A DNA stretch of 64,000 nucleotides from positions 53,688 through 117,687 of the forward strand of contig JAEUQC010000059.1 in the NCBI GenBank assembly GCA_016789905.1, in the 5' to 3' direction. The notes under the pieces are model-generated. The model ran no database searches and was not told the origin of the DNA. It saw only the letters and a list, made by a program, of their open reading frames with translations. Positions 33,603-43,213 of this stretch are shown here, in pieces (positions within the stretch are counted from its first letter, which is position 1; the number at the start of each line of letters is the position of its first letter). The translations under genes and the position numbers were made by a program. Origin of the DNA: Bryobacterales bacterium. GTDB lineage: Bacteria; Acidobacteriota; Terriglobia; Bryobacterales; Bryobacteraceae.

Positions 33603-35210
33603 TTATGGAATTCCTGGTGCGCCGTTGTCGATCCATCGAATGATCATGTCAATCTTGTCGAAGGAGAGATCGCGAGTGACGGGCATATAGTTAATGGCCT
33701 TGAAGTCGCGCTGCATGGCGGCCTTGATGGCGGGCAGCAAGGGCCGGAGGGTGGCGGCGTCCCCCATGTTGAAGACAGCGGTCATGGAGGGGTATAAGCG
33801 GGCAAACTGAAAAAAGATGGGCTGGATATGCGTCCAGGTGGGCGCGGGCACATCGGGCACTTCGTCGAAGACGCGCACGATGAGCTGGGCGCACTGGTTG
33901 GATGGGACTGCCGGGCCGAGGAAGACGCCCACTCTATAGAGGGCGCCATCGAGGTGGGCGCCCCGTGGACTGGCCGGATTACTGCAGGCGATGGAGATGC
34001 TGGCTCGTCCATTGGCCCCAGTGGTAACGGAGGCAGGGAACGTTAGAGCGGCCGCGGGCGCGCCGGAGAGCCGTGAGAGGCTGATGGCGACGCCGGATTT
34101 CGGCGCGCCGAACTCCCCGGCGAAGACTTCGAAAGTGGCAAAATTCCCGGTTGGCGGGCCCATGGGGCCGATGGCGGGATTCCAGGTGTAGAGGCGAAAC
34201 ACCATTTCCGTAACGTCTACGAAGGCGCCGCGGGGGCGTTCGCGGAGGACGAGACGGGTGGCGGGAGCAGTGACCTCAATGGCGAGAGAATTGGAGGCTA
34301 ACTGGGTGATTTGGCCGGCAGTGAGGGATACCTCCTCGACGCCGGCGGTGTTGAGATAGTGGGCAAGCGAGTAATCGAGGACGGGGAGGGGAACGGCGGC
34401 CGCTGGGACCATGATTTTGGGTCGCATGGTGCCAAAGGGTTTGCGGGCGCCGCCGACGGGGTCCTCCGGAACGGAGTTACCGAGATCGATAACGAGCTTG
34501 CGTCTGGCGGCGTCGACGAAAAATGGCGCGTCGCCGAAAGAGTCCGCGCCGGCGTTGATGAGTTTGCGGCTGGCGACGAAATGTTCGGGTTCGCCGGCCA
34601 CGAACGGTCCGATGGTGCCGGTTACCTTGGCCTTGGTGAATGTTGGGCCGGGAGAATCGTTGTAGCCGTATACGTTCAGCTTGATGGAGAGCTTGTTGCC
34701 GGCGGCGGCGGCGGCGGTTCGCAGGGCATCGAAAACTGGAGACCGGGAGGTGATGTTGAACGTTACATTTTCCAGCACCGATTGGTAGGTGGAGCCGAAC
34801 GCCGGCATGCCGCCGCCGGTGCCACGCACCCACACATCCGGGATATTGCAAGTCTTCAGGGTTCCCGTGAAACTGCCGCCGCCGGCGCTTTGGGCGACGG
34901 TGACGGAGCCGCCCCAGATTTGAGAAAACGTCTGGGCCGAGGGGTCGATATCGACGAGCCGGCCGTTGAGGGAAACGCGACCGCCGATGAGGGTGTCGGC
35001 CGCGACGGGTCCGGCGGCATTGACGGCGCTTCGAACGAGGCAGGTGTCGAAAGTGAAGTAGTGCCTGCCGTTTGGGTTCCAGGCGCGGTTGGCGGTGACG
35101 GAGGCGTCGGGGGTTGCTGGATTGTAGTTTGCGGCGCGGTTGTTGACGGTGGACGGATCGGCAGAGAAACCGCCGGAGAAGTGTATGCGCGGGGTTCCCA
35201 AGTAGCTCAT
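33603..35210 (-). CDS. VioB/RebD N-terminal-like protein without ferritin domain
   Basis: 535 residues from ATG 35210, overlapping the OmpA-like stop (ATGA). The start SYLGTPRIHFSGGFSADPSTVNN resembles the N-terminus of VioB-type iminophenylpyruvate dimer synthases (PRIHFRG..), and the end FFQFARLYPSMTAVF ... INYMPVTRDLSFDK resembles their mid-region (YELVYPFMS ... YYMPSTRELS). The C-terminal ferritin-like iron-binding half of VioB is absent. No signal peptide. The similarity is from memory of the family and has not been aligned. In this context it is more likely a structural or binding protein of the envelope operon than a pigment enzyme. Confidence 0.6.
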   Translation of the reverse strand: MSYLGTPRIHFSGGFSADPSTVNNRAANYNPATPDASVTANRAWNPNGRHYFTFDTCLVRSAVNAAGPVAADTLIGGRVSLNGRLVDIDPSAQTFSQIWGGSVTVAQSAGGGSFTGTLKTCNIPDVWVRGTGGGMPAFGSTYQSVLENVTFNITSRSPVFDALRTAAAAAGNKLSIKLNVYGYNDSPGPTFTKAKVTGTIGPFVAGEPEHFVASRKLINAGADSFGDAPFFVDAARRKLVIDLGNSVPEDPVGGARKPFGTMRPKIMVPAAAVPLPVLDYSLAHYLNTAGVEEVSLTAGQITQLASNSLAIEVTAPATRLVLRERPRGAFVDVTEMVFRLYTWNPAIGPMGPPTGNFATFEVFAGEFGAPKSGVAISLSRLSGAPAAALTFPASVTTGANGRASISIACSNPASPRGAHLDGALYRVGVFLGPAVPSNQCAQLIVRVFDEVPDVPAPTWTHIQPIFFQFARLYPSMTAVFNMGDAATLRPLLPAIKAAMQRDFKAINYMPVTRDLSFDKIDMIIRWIDNGAPGIP

Positions 35211-36925
35211 GGAGCGATTCTCCCAGTGGCGCGAAAGACGCCCCAAAGATCCCGGACGTCGGGGACGCCGGCGGCGACGAAGTACTCGCCACCGGGACTT
35301 TTTTCGCGGGTGAGGAGCGCTTCACCGCTCACCAGTTGACTGGGGCGGCGGTCGGCGGCGGTGAAGCGGCAGGGGTCCCAATGGGTGACGGGCGAATGGG
35401 GGGCGATGGGACGAGCGTGTTCACAGGTGTTGATGGCGTAGCGGAGGCGGTAACGAACCCGCTCCACGACAGCGGATTTTTGCTGTTCCTGGACGACGAG
35501 GGAGACGCGGGTCATGGTGAAGCGGCGGCCGGATTCACCGGCGGGGAATTCGACGGTGCCGGCGGGTTTGCGGGGATCGAGGCGAAGAGTCATGCTGAGC
35601 TGGGCTGGTTCGCCGGTGGAGTAGAGCGGGCCGCGGAGGGTGACTTCCACGGGTTCGGCGGAGGGGGCGGGAAGAGCGGAGAGCAGGAAGGCGAAAGCGA
35701 GGGAGCCCAGGATGTTTTCGGGCCAATAGCGCGCGGCCCGCTTGCGGCCTTCGTCGTGGCCGGCGGTGGCGGCGGCGGGTTCGGGATCGACGAAGGCTTC
35801 GGGGAATTCGAGGAGGAACAGCTCGAACGGTTCTTCGGCGCCTTCGGGCGGTTCGATGACGGCTTTGCCTTTGGCGTCGGTGGCGCCGTTGAGGCGGACG
35901 TCTCCAAAAACGGCTTCGAATTTGGCGTTGGCCATGGGTGTTTCATCCTCATAGAGAAGTTGAATGAGAATGGTATTTCGGGCGACGCTTTCGCAGGGGG
36001 AATCACCGGCGATGCGATCGTAGAAGCGACAGGCGAAGGTGTCCTTGGTGTCCTGCCATTGGCGTTTAGCGGGGCCGGGGGTAAGGCGCTGTTGCGCGTC
36101 GGACCAGAAGCGTTTGCGGCAGCCGGCCACCGCTTCACTGGCGCGGGGGCAGGGCCATTTTTCCGGAGTAACGCGGGTGCCGGGCCGGAAGAGGAGGGCG
36201 GAGACGCGGCGATTGGGAGCGTTGGCGGCATTGCGGGCGGTCTTGTCGGTGGCGGCGGCGTAGAGGTCGCTTTGCTGCTTGGAAAAGATGAGAACGGGAT
36301 TGAATTCACTGCACCCCTGGTAATCGCCTTTGCCGCCGGCATCGACGCCCTGGGCGAGGAAGTGAGATTTTTCGAGGCGAAACGGGGTGCCATCCTCAAA
36401 GCGGGAGAGCCAATCCATGTAGCGGCGGTAGAGTTCGGCGCGGGAAGCGGCGGTGCCTTCGCCGGAGCCGGGTTCGTTCAAGGTCTGGCGAATGCGGGGG
36501 ATGGCGTAGTTGTGCCAATCGTCGGGGGCGAGGCGGTTGTCGTAGAGTTTTTCCCAGATTTTGACGTCGCGGAGGAGAAGACCGTACACGGCGAGCGCGC
36601 GACGTCCGCTGAGCTGTTTGTTGAACTCTTCGCTGCCGACGGGATCGGCGTGGCCGAAGAGGGAGAGGGGCGCGCCGGGATGATCCTTCATGAGCATGGC
36701 GAGTTCGGTGAATTCGGGCTGGGATTCCGGGACGACGAACGAGGAGCCGAAGGGGAAGCAGTTATCGTCGAGGCGCCAGCAGGCAATGGGAAACAAACCG
36801 GCGCGGAGGGTGTTTTTTTCCGGGCCAGTGGTGGGGCTGAGGAGATAGCGTTCAGAGGCGGCATCGAACTCCATGGCCATCCCGGTTTGGGAGTTGGAAC
36901 GTAAGGTGGCGGCGCGCTCAGTCAT
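35207..36925 (-). CDS. OmpA-like C-terminal domain protein, first gene of envelope operon
   Basis: 572 residues. Residues 60-130 carry an OmpA/MotB-type peptidoglycan-binding segment (FVVPESQPEFTELAMLMKDHPGAPLSLFGHADPVGSEEFNKQLSGRRALAVYGLL). Then a long Cys-containing region with FSKQQSDLYAAATD and NRRVSALLF, a carrier-type beta domain (ILIQLLYEDETPMANAKFEAVFGDVRLNGATDAKGKAVI) as seen in VgrG-associated proteins, and a last part with a possible membrane helix (NILGSLAFAFLLSALPAP). No N-terminal signal. Start context CGGTGATTCATGACTG is repeated at 32438. Role in envelope attachment is inferred. Confidence 0.75.
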   Translation of the reverse strand: MTERAATLRSNSQTGMAMEFDAASERYLLSPTTGPEKNTLRAGLFPIACWRLDDNCFPFGSSFVVPESQPEFTELAMLMKDHPGAPLSLFGHADPVGSEEFNKQLSGRRALAVYGLLLRDVKIWEKLYDNRLAPDDWHNYAIPRIRQTLNEPGSGEGTAASRAELYRRYMDWLSRFEDGTPFRLEKSHFLAQGVDAGGKGDYQGCSEFNPVLIFSKQQSDLYAAATDKTARNAANAPNRRVSALLFRPGTRVTPEKWPCPRASEAVAGCRKRFWSDAQQRLTPGPAKRQWQDTKDTFACRFYDRIAGDSPCESVARNTILIQLLYEDETPMANAKFEAVFGDVRLNGATDAKGKAVIEPPEGAEEPFELFLLEFPEAFVDPEPAAATAGHDEGRKRAARYWPENILGSLAFAFLLSALPAPSAEPVEVTLRGPLYSTGEPAQLSMTLRLDPRKPAGTVEFPAGESGRRFTMTRVSLVVQEQQKSAVVERVRYRLRYAINTCEHARPIAPHSPVTHWDPCRFTAADRRPSQLVSGEALLTREKSPGGEYFVAAGVPDVRDLWGVFRATGRIAP

Positions 36926-37131
36926 GAATCACCGGTGAGTCTAGGTATTTGTGCAGTCTGTCGCCAAAGAACGGGGCCCGATAGAGGCCCGATTCTGGAT
37001 TCATCCGCCGGACACCAACGATCCGACAGGATGATTATAGTCCTATTGTGGGTGTGGCAGGCGCAACGTTACATGGTTAGTTGCGCGGGGGGCGCGGGGA
37101 GGAGTAGGCTTTTTCAGGGAGGGCACGCAAC

Positions 37132-37674
37132 ATGGCCCAACGACGGTTGTGGCGGCTGAGAAGTCTTGGGGGCCGGTATGTGCTTTTGCGGCGAGAAGAT
37201 CTTGCGCCCGCGGAGGTGCCGCTGGCGCCGGAGGCGGGATGGCAGTTGGTGGAGCGGATTCTAGCGTCTCCGCAAGTGGGGAGCGACCTTGAGACGATTG
37301 CGGCGGCGATGGCCGGGCGGCAGGCGCGGCTGAACCGTTCGGCGGTGAGGCAAGCGATACTGGGCGGATCGTTTGTGTTGCTGGCGGCGAGTTCCGGGCC
37401 GCCGAATAGCCCGGGCGCGCCGCAGCCGGCGGAATCGCCGGCGGACCAGATATTGAAGGCGCGGGTGGTGAAGACGTGGGTGGAGATGGAGCTGGTGGAC
37501 GCGGCCGGGGCGCCGGTGGCGGGGCAACGGTTCCTGTGTGTGCTGCCCGATGGAGACGTGAGGGAAGGGCAGCTTAATGCGAACGGTCGCGTGCGTTTTG
37601 ACGACATCGACCCTGGGAACTGTGTGTTCACCTTTCCTGACCTGGACCGCGCCGATTGGCGGCCGCGGCAATAG
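37132..37674 (+). CDS. Hypothetical protein with carrier/VgrG-type C-terminal domain
   Basis: 180 residues. The last 75 residues, KTWVEMELVDAAGAPVAGQRFLCVLPDGDVREGQLNANGRVRFDDIDPGNCVFTFPDLD, match the small beta domain found at the end of VgrG and in LysM/PAAR-linked proteins. The N-terminal 100 residues are helical, one hydrophobic patch QAILGGSFVLLAAS. Diverges from the OmpA/LysM operon across 206 bases; the shared domain type links it to that operon. GGGAGG upstream of the ATG supports the start. Confidence 0.75.
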   Translation: MAQRRLWRLRSLGGRYVLLRREDLAPAEVPLAPEAGWQLVERILASPQVGSDLETIAAAMAGRQARLNRSAVRQAILGGSFVLLAASSGPPNSPGAPQPAESPADQILKARVVKTWVEMELVDAAGAPVAGQRFLCVLPDGDVREGQLNANGRVRFDDIDPGNCVFTFPDLDRADWRPRQ

Positions 37675-37689
37675 CCGGACAGAACAAGA

Positions 37690-37720
37690 AAAAAAAGAAA
37701 CCGGCCTTGCGGCCGGTTTC
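37690..37720 (-). terminator. Rho-independent terminator of the ppiD-like operon
   Basis: On the minus strand GAAACCGGCC-GCAA-GGCCGGTTTC, 10-base perfect stem with tetraloop, followed by TTTTTTTTCTTG. It lies 27 bases after the PpiD-like stop and also faces the end of the plus-strand hypothetical gene. Confidence 0.9.
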
Positions 37721-37746
37721 GGGTGTTGCTCTTTTGGGACGGCGGA

Positions 37747-39669
37747 TTAGGCGCGGTAGCTGTCGATGAGACGGCGGATGACGTCCTGGTTGATTTTGAC
37801 CTTGCCCTTGTCGATCATGCGATTGACGAGGCCGTCTTCAAAGAGATCCTTGCGTTCCTGGGCTTTGCGGCCCTTGATGCCGGTGACGAGGTTGATCCGG
37901 TCTTCGGCCATTTTGCTCATGTCGGCGTCGATCTTAGCGTTAAGGCGGGCGACGACGACTTGGCCGCTGATGTTGTGCGGGCCGGTCATGGCGCCCGGGG
38001 TCTTGCCGAACAGATCGGCAAAGTAGGTGCCGGAGCCGACGCCTTCGGCGGCGCCGTCGCGGGTGAACTCCGAACTGGTTTTGACCTCGCCACCGACCGC
38101 TTTGGCGATGGCGCCTAGATCGGTGCCGCTCTTAACGAGCGCTTCCACTTCCTTGGCTTTGGCGGACATCATTTCGAAGGCCTTCTGCTCCGTAAGCTGA
38201 GCGCGGATGGCGCCTTCGACTTCGGCGAGTTCAGAGGGGCGGGAAGGGGTGATGCCGCTGAGGACGGCGACGGCAAGCTTGTTGTTGCCGGCGACGATGG
38301 CGTTGGTGACGCCACCGGGCTGGAGGCTAAAGATAGCGGACGAAAGATCCTGGGAGACGCCGACTTCCTGGAGCGGATCGCTGGCGCGGGCTTCCTGGAC
38401 GGTGTAGTGGTTCAGACCGAACTTGGCAGCGATGGCGGCGGCGTTCTTGGGGTTCTTGGAGAGTTCGGCGCGGGCCTGTTCGGCGGCGGCCTCCATGCGG
38501 GGCTGCACCTGCTGGCGGCGCATTTCGGTGGCGAGTTCGGCCTGGACGGCTTCAAACGGCTGCACCTTGGGCTCTTCGCGATCAAGAACCTGGAGAATGT
38601 GGAAGCCGTATTCGGTTTTGACGAGATTGGAGATTTCGTTTTTCTTGAGCGAGAAGGCCGAAGCTTCGAAATTGGGAACGGTCTGGCCTTTGACGACCCA
38701 ATCGAGATCGCCGCCCTTGACCTTGGAGCCAGGATCGTCGGAGAGTTCGCTGGCGAGTTTGGCGAAATCGGCACCGCCCTTGATCTGCTTGAGAACGTCG
38801 GCGGCTTTGGCTTCGATTTTCTTTACGTCGTCGGCCGATTTCTCGGTGGTTTTGAAGAGAATGTGGCGGACGTGGACGCGTTCGCCGGTGCGGAAGCGAT
38901 CGCCGGCGGAGGCGTAGACCTGGCGGAGAACGGCTTCGGAAACGTCGATGGAGGCGCCGATTTTTTCTTCGGAAGCGACGAGGAGATCGAAGCTGCGCTT
39001 TTCCTGGGTCTTGTACATGGCGCGGTTGGCGTTGAATAACGTCTGCACGTCGGCGGGGCTGACGGTGACCTGGCCCTTGAACTTTTCGGGCGAGAAGGTG
39101 ACGTAATCGATCTTGATTTTTTCGGTGCGGCGGCGGTGTTCGGCTTCGATCTCGTCGGCGGTTACGATGATGCCTTCCATGACGAGGTTGCGAAGTTTGA
39201 CGACCTGCATCTGCTTGCGCACATTGGCTTCAAAGGTGGGGATGTCGAGGTTCTGCTGGGCGAGGAAGCCGGCGTAGAGCTCCTTGTTAAACCCGCCCTG
39301 GAAGACCTGGGGAAGCATGGACTTGATGGCGTTGGCGACTTCCTCTTCGGTGACGCGGAGGCCCATTTCATTGGCCTGGCAGGCGGTGGCGCGTTCGGAG
39401 ACATACTGATTGACGAATTCAGGGATGTAGTTCTGAATCATCTGCATGGGGAAGGATTTGTTGCGCAGAGCGTCCTGGAGGCTACGCTGCACGTCTCGCA
39501 GGGTGATCTTGTCGTTGCAAACCTGGGCGACGATGGGTTCGGCGGAGTTGCCGTCGGCGCCGACGCCGCCGGGGACAAGGTAGGCCACCATGGACAAGGC
39601 GACAAGGCCGAGCATAACAGTCAAGGTGGTACGAACCGCTTTGTCGCGGCTCCGGAAAATATCAAACAT
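37747..39669 (-). CDS. PpiD/SurA-like periplasmic peptidyl-prolyl isomerase
   Basis: 640 residues. One N-terminal membrane anchor (TLTVMLGLVALSMVAYLVPGG), SurA_N-like helices with ITLRDVQRSLQDALRNK, then a parvulin domain near 265-365: VHVRHILFKTTEKS, ADFAKLASELSDDPGSKVKGGDLDWV, FSLKKNEISNLVKTEYGFHILQV. A second, degenerate isomerase-like section follows. Size and layout match PpiD, the chaperone at the SecYEG exit. Follows guaA by 51 bases and has its own strong terminator, closing the MerR-CtpA-GuaA-PpiD series. Confidence 0.9.
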   Translation of the reverse strand: MFDIFRSRDKAVRTTLTVMLGLVALSMVAYLVPGGVGADGNSAEPIVAQVCNDKITLRDVQRSLQDALRNKSFPMQMIQNYIPEFVNQYVSERATACQANEMGLRVTEEEVANAIKSMLPQVFQGGFNKELYAGFLAQQNLDIPTFEANVRKQMQVVKLRNLVMEGIIVTADEIEAEHRRRTEKIKIDYVTFSPEKFKGQVTVSPADVQTLFNANRAMYKTQEKRSFDLLVASEEKIGASIDVSEAVLRQVYASAGDRFRTGERVHVRHILFKTTEKSADDVKKIEAKAADVLKQIKGGADFAKLASELSDDPGSKVKGGDLDWVVKGQTVPNFEASAFSLKKNEISNLVKTEYGFHILQVLDREEPKVQPFEAVQAELATEMRRQQVQPRMEAAAEQARAELSKNPKNAAAIAAKFGLNHYTVQEARASDPLQEVGVSQDLSSAIFSLQPGGVTNAIVAGNNKLAVAVLSGITPSRPSELAEVEGAIRAQLTEQKAFEMMSAKAKEVEALVKSGTDLGAIAKAVGGEVKTSSEFTRDGAAEGVGSGTYFADLFGKTPGAMTGPHNISGQVVVARLNAKIDADMSKMAEDRINLVTGIKGRKAQERKDLFEDGLVNRMIDKGKVKINQDVIRRLIDSYRA

Positions 39670-39720
39670 GAACGTGGGACTCCTGCAGAGGTAGGCTCCA
39701 AATATTATAGCGTGCGCGGG

Positions 39721-41484
39721 CTACTCCCACTCAATGGTGCCTGGGGGCTTATGAGTGAGGTCGTAATAGACCGCGGCGATGCCGGGGACGGCGAGAAGGG
39801 CGTCGCGCATACGATGGAGCAATTTTTCGGGCATGGGGACGGATTGAGCGGTCATGCCGTCGACAGAATCAATGGGGCGGAGGACGACGGAATCTGGAAG
39901 GCCAGGGGCGCCGAGAGGGATGAGAACGACGGGGAACTGCCAGACGTGTTTATCGAAGCCGGAGGAGTGGGAGAGTTCGCGGACGATGGCGTCGACGCGG
40001 CGGAGGCGGTCCATACGGCCGGGGGTGATGGAGGAAGCGATAACGGATTGGCGGGAGAGGGGGACGTTGTGGCCGACTTCGCCGATGACGCGGTTAACGC
40101 GTTGATCGGCATTGATGGCTTCGGTGGCGCGGGCGTGATCGAGGTGGTTGACGACGAGAACGGGACGGTAGGAACGGGAGTCACCCTGGACACCGACGGA
40201 ATGGATGGGGGCGATGACGCCCAAGGGAGTGGGTGTGCAGGGCTCGTCTTTATCGGCGCAGAGGCAGCGAATGGCGAGGCCGGGGCCGGGGAAGGGGTGG
40301 CGTTCGAGGAATTCGGAAGGCAGACCGAGTTCCTGGCCGAGTTCGCGGACCTCGTCCTTATAGAACTGAGTGAGCGGTTCGACGATGCGGTTTTCGTCGA
40401 TGAGCTTTTGAATGCCGGCGACGCGGTTGTGATGGGTCTTGATGAGATCGGCTTTGGCGGTGCCGCCGGATTCGATGGTGTCAGGGTAAATGGTGCCCTG
40501 GCCGAGGATCCAGTGGCCGTCGAGATAGGGGCCGGATTCTAGGATTTCCTCCTGAATCTGGACGAACTTTTCGCCGATGATGCGGCGTTTTTTTTCCGGT
40601 TCGGTGACGCCTTCGAGGGCGGACAGGAAGTTCAACTTGGCGTCGACGACGCGGAAGTGTTCGGCGCCGAGGGAGGCGAAGATTTTGCGGACGAACGCGG
40701 TTTCGTCCTGGCGCATGAGGCCGGTATCGACGTAGGCGCCGTGGACACGCTGATCGCCGAGGGCTTTGAGGCAGAGGGTGTAGGCGACAGTGGAATCGAC
40801 ACCGCCGGAGACGAAGAAGAAGATATTTCGGTCGCCGGCGACGTCGCGTATGGACTGTTCGACGACGGGGATGCGGCTGGCGGGTTCCCAATCCCTGGCG
40901 CAGGCGCAGATATCGAAGAGGAAATTGTGGAGGACCTTGCGGCCTTCGCGGGTGTGGACGACTTCGGGGTGGAACTGGACGGCGTATTTGCGGGCGTCGT
41001 CGTTGCCGATGGCGGCGACGGAACAGGTATCGGTGGACGCGAGAACACGGAAGCCGGCGGGCGGGGCGTAGACCGTATCGCGATGGCTCATCCAGACCTG
41101 CTGGTTGTCCTTGACGCCTTTGAGGAGAGGACCAGGGTCGGCTTCGAGGTCGAGATTGGCGAGGCCGTATTCGCCCTTGTCGCCTTTGCGAACGTCGCCG
41201 GAAAGGAGATGGGCAATGAGCTGCTGGCCGTAGCAGATGCCGAGGACCGGGATGCCGCTTGCGAGCAGAGCGGGATCGACGGTGGGGCTGCCGGGTTCGT
41301 AGACGCTATTGGGCCCGCCGGAAATGATGACGCCTTTGGCGTTTTTCAGTTCGGCGAGGGGCGTTTCGCTGGGCCGGACTTCAGCGTAGACGCCCTGTTC
41401 ACGGACCTTGCGGGAGATGAGATGGGTGTATTGTCCGCCGGTGTCCAGGATGTAGACTTGCGGTTCGGGGGCGTAATCGTTCAC
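39721..41484 (-). CDS. guaA: GMP synthase (glutamine-hydrolysing)
   Basis: 587 residues, about 60 longer than the usual 525. Class I amidotransferase: ISGGPNSVYEPGSP, GICYGQQL (nucleophile Cys), FHPEVVHT (His, Glu). ATP pyrophosphatase: FFFVSGGVDSTVAYTL P-loop, GQGTIYPDTIES, KTHHNRVAG, RHPFPGPGLAIR. C-terminal dimerisation: LVVNHLDHARATEAINADQR, ending YYDLTHKPPGTIEWE, as expected for GuaA. Makes GMP from XMP, ATP and glutamine. Insertions around CADKDEPCTPTPLG explain part of the extra length. Confidence 0.97.
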   Translation of the reverse strand: MNDYAPEPQVYILDTGGQYTHLISRKVREQGVYAEVRPSETPLAELKNAKGVIISGGPNSVYEPGSPTVDPALLASGIPVLGICYGQQLIAHLLSGDVRKGDKGEYGLANLDLEADPGPLLKGVKDNQQVWMSHRDTVYAPPAGFRVLASTDTCSVAAIGNDDARKYAVQFHPEVVHTREGRKVLHNFLFDICACARDWEPASRIPVVEQSIRDVAGDRNIFFFVSGGVDSTVAYTLCLKALGDQRVHGAYVDTGLMRQDETAFVRKIFASLGAEHFRVVDAKLNFLSALEGVTEPEKKRRIIGEKFVQIQEEILESGPYLDGHWILGQGTIYPDTIESGGTAKADLIKTHHNRVAGIQKLIDENRIVEPLTQFYKDEVRELGQELGLPSEFLERHPFPGPGLAIRCLCADKDEPCTPTPLGVIAPIHSVGVQGDSRSYRPVLVVNHLDHARATEAINADQRVNRVIGEVGHNVPLSRQSVIASSITPGRMDRLRRVDAIVRELSHSSGFDKHVWQFPVVLIPLGAPGLPDSVVLRPIDSVDGMTAQSVPMPEKLLHRMRDALLAVPGIAAVYYDLTHKPPGTIEWE

Positions 41485-41502
41485 AAAAATAACGGGACGG
41501 CC

Positions 41503-43107
41503 TTAGTTTTCCTGACGCGGGGCGGTGCGCTGCACAATCAGCTTTTTGGCGCTATCGAGGAGGTCCTTGGCTTTCTGCATGGACTCGACCGCCTTGATGA
41601 CAATGGGGTCGGATTCGACGGCGAGCTTGCGCGCATCTTCCGAGCCGAAGGCGGTGAGGTACATTTCATTCTTGAGGCGGAGCTTGGTCCAATCGAGGTT
41701 TTCGGTCCATTCGCCTTCGGTGAAGGGGACGTTTTCCTTGGTGATGAACGCTTTCAGATCGTTCATGATCTGCTCGTTCGGGTCCCAGCCTTGGGGCAGC
41801 TTGGCTTCCTTGCCGCCGAAGTATTTAGCGGTGAAGTTAAAGAAGGCGAAGCGGCGAATCATTTCCGTCTGGAATTTATTGGCCTTGGGGAAGACGAAGG
41901 CTTCATCGGGCTTGATGCCGCCGCCGCCGTAGACGGTGCGGCCGGAGTCGGTCATCTTCACGTCGTTGGGGTTCTGGGTGGCGGTATCTTTGCGGTAATA
42001 GTAGTCCAGGAACGAAGTGTTCTGGTAGTCACGCTGGATGAGGCGATTGGAAGGCGTGTAGTATTTGGCGGTGGTGAGGGCGAGGCCGGTGGAATCGCTC
42101 ATCGGGAAGACGGTTTGGACGAGACCTTTTCCGAAGGTGTTGTCGCCGAGGATCCAGGCGCGGTCGTGGTCCTGGAGGGCGCCGGCGACGATTTCCGCGG
42201 CGGATGCGGAGTAGCGGTTCACGAGGACGACGATGGGGTAGTTGCGTTTGCTGGAGCCGTTGCGGGCGAGATAGGGGCGTTCCGCAGAGGCGCGGCCACG
42301 GTGGGAGACGACCGACTGGCCGTTTTGGAGGAAGCGGCCGGCGACAGCGACGCCTTCATTGAGCAGACCACCGGGGTTTTCGCGGAGGTCGAGGATGAGG
42401 CCTTTGACGTTCTGTTCGCCAATTCGCTTCAGGTTGTCCTCCACCTCTTTCGAGGTATTTTCGTTAAAGCTCTCAATATCGATATGGAGAATGCCCGGTT
42501 TGACGAAGAAAGCGTCCTGGACGGATTTGCGGGGGATTTCGTCGCGAATGATGTTGAAGGTGATGGGTTTGTCGACGCCATCGCGGGTAACGATGACCTG
42601 CACCGGTGTGCCACGGGGGCCCTTGAGGATATCGGCGACTTCGGTGGTGGTGAGATTCTGCGTGCTCTTGTCGTTGACGGAGAGAATTGTATCGCCGGGG
42701 CGGATGCCGGCCTTGTAGGCGGGGGAACCAGGGAAGGGGGCGATGACAACGGTGCGGCGGTTGCGCTCACTGACGGTCATGCCGACGCCGTAGTAGTGGC
42801 CGCGCTGATCTTCGCGGAGCTGTTGGAAATCGCGGGGGTCAAAGAAACTGGAATGTGGGTCGAGGGTGCGCAGCATGCCGGCGATGGCACCCTTATAGAT
42901 AGCTTTATCGGAGGTGACTTTGTCGGCGAAGTTTTGTTCGACGGTGGAGTAGACCTTGGTAAAAGTCCGGACAGCTTGGGAGATTTCGTCTTCGTTGGTG
43001 GCCGCGTTGGCGTCCGAGACGAGGGGGCCGACCACGCCGCCAAGGACGGAGCAGGTGACAATGACAGCGGGCGCGATCCAATTCAGCCGGCGACGAGCGT
43101 GGGCCAT
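41503..43107 (-). CDS. Carboxy-terminal processing protease (S41, CtpA family)
   Basis: 534 residues from ATG 43107 with GGAGG 8 bases upstream. N-terminal signal/anchor (WIAPAVIVTCSVLGGVVGPLVSDA), PDZ domain at about 105-180 (GVGMTVSERNRRTVVIAPFPGSPAYKAGIRPGDTIL), protease core with LILDLRENPGGLL, catalytic Ser in VNRYSASAAEIVAGAL and Lys in GDNTFGKGLVQTV. A C-terminal helical part ends with KLIVQRTAPRQEN. Periplasmic protease with Ser/Lys dyad, cutting C-termini of envelope proteins. Between MerR (106 bases upstream) and guaA (18 bases downstream). Confidence 0.93.
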   Translation of the reverse strand: MAHARRRLNWIAPAVIVTCSVLGGVVGPLVSDANAATNEDEISQAVRTFTKVYSTVEQNFADKVTSDKAIYKGAIAGMLRTLDPHSSFFDPRDFQQLREDQRGHYYGVGMTVSERNRRTVVIAPFPGSPAYKAGIRPGDTILSVNDKSTQNLTTTEVADILKGPRGTPVQVIVTRDGVDKPITFNIIRDEIPRKSVQDAFFVKPGILHIDIESFNENTSKEVEDNLKRIGEQNVKGLILDLRENPGGLLNEGVAVAGRFLQNGQSVVSHRGRASAERPYLARNGSSKRNYPIVVLVNRYSASAAEIVAGALQDHDRAWILGDNTFGKGLVQTVFPMSDSTGLALTTAKYYTPSNRLIQRDYQNTSFLDYYYRKDTATQNPNDVKMTDSGRTVYGGGGIKPDEAFVFPKANKFQTEMIRRFAFFNFTAKYFGGKEAKLPQGWDPNEQIMNDLKAFITKENVPFTEGEWTENLDWTKLRLKNEMYLTAFGSEDARKLAVESDPIVIKAVESMQKAKDLLDSAKKLIVQRTAPRQEN

Positions 43108-43213
43108 CGAAGTACCTCCGGATACTCTTTCCAATATAACAGCATACGGCGGGACCGCCGGGCTCACTCATTTAGACGCGGCCGGGGCAAAAACCGTTGT
43201 GGAAAAGATGCAA

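Noticed and set aside
33603..35210. Violacein-type pigment biosynthesis
   Set aside because: Ferritin-like catalytic half of VioB is missing, and no vioA/C/D/E-like genes are nearby.
32641..37674. Complete type VI secretion or contractile injection system
   Set aside because: Only LysM, OmpA-like and carrier-type domains; no sheath, tube, baseplate or ATPase gene.
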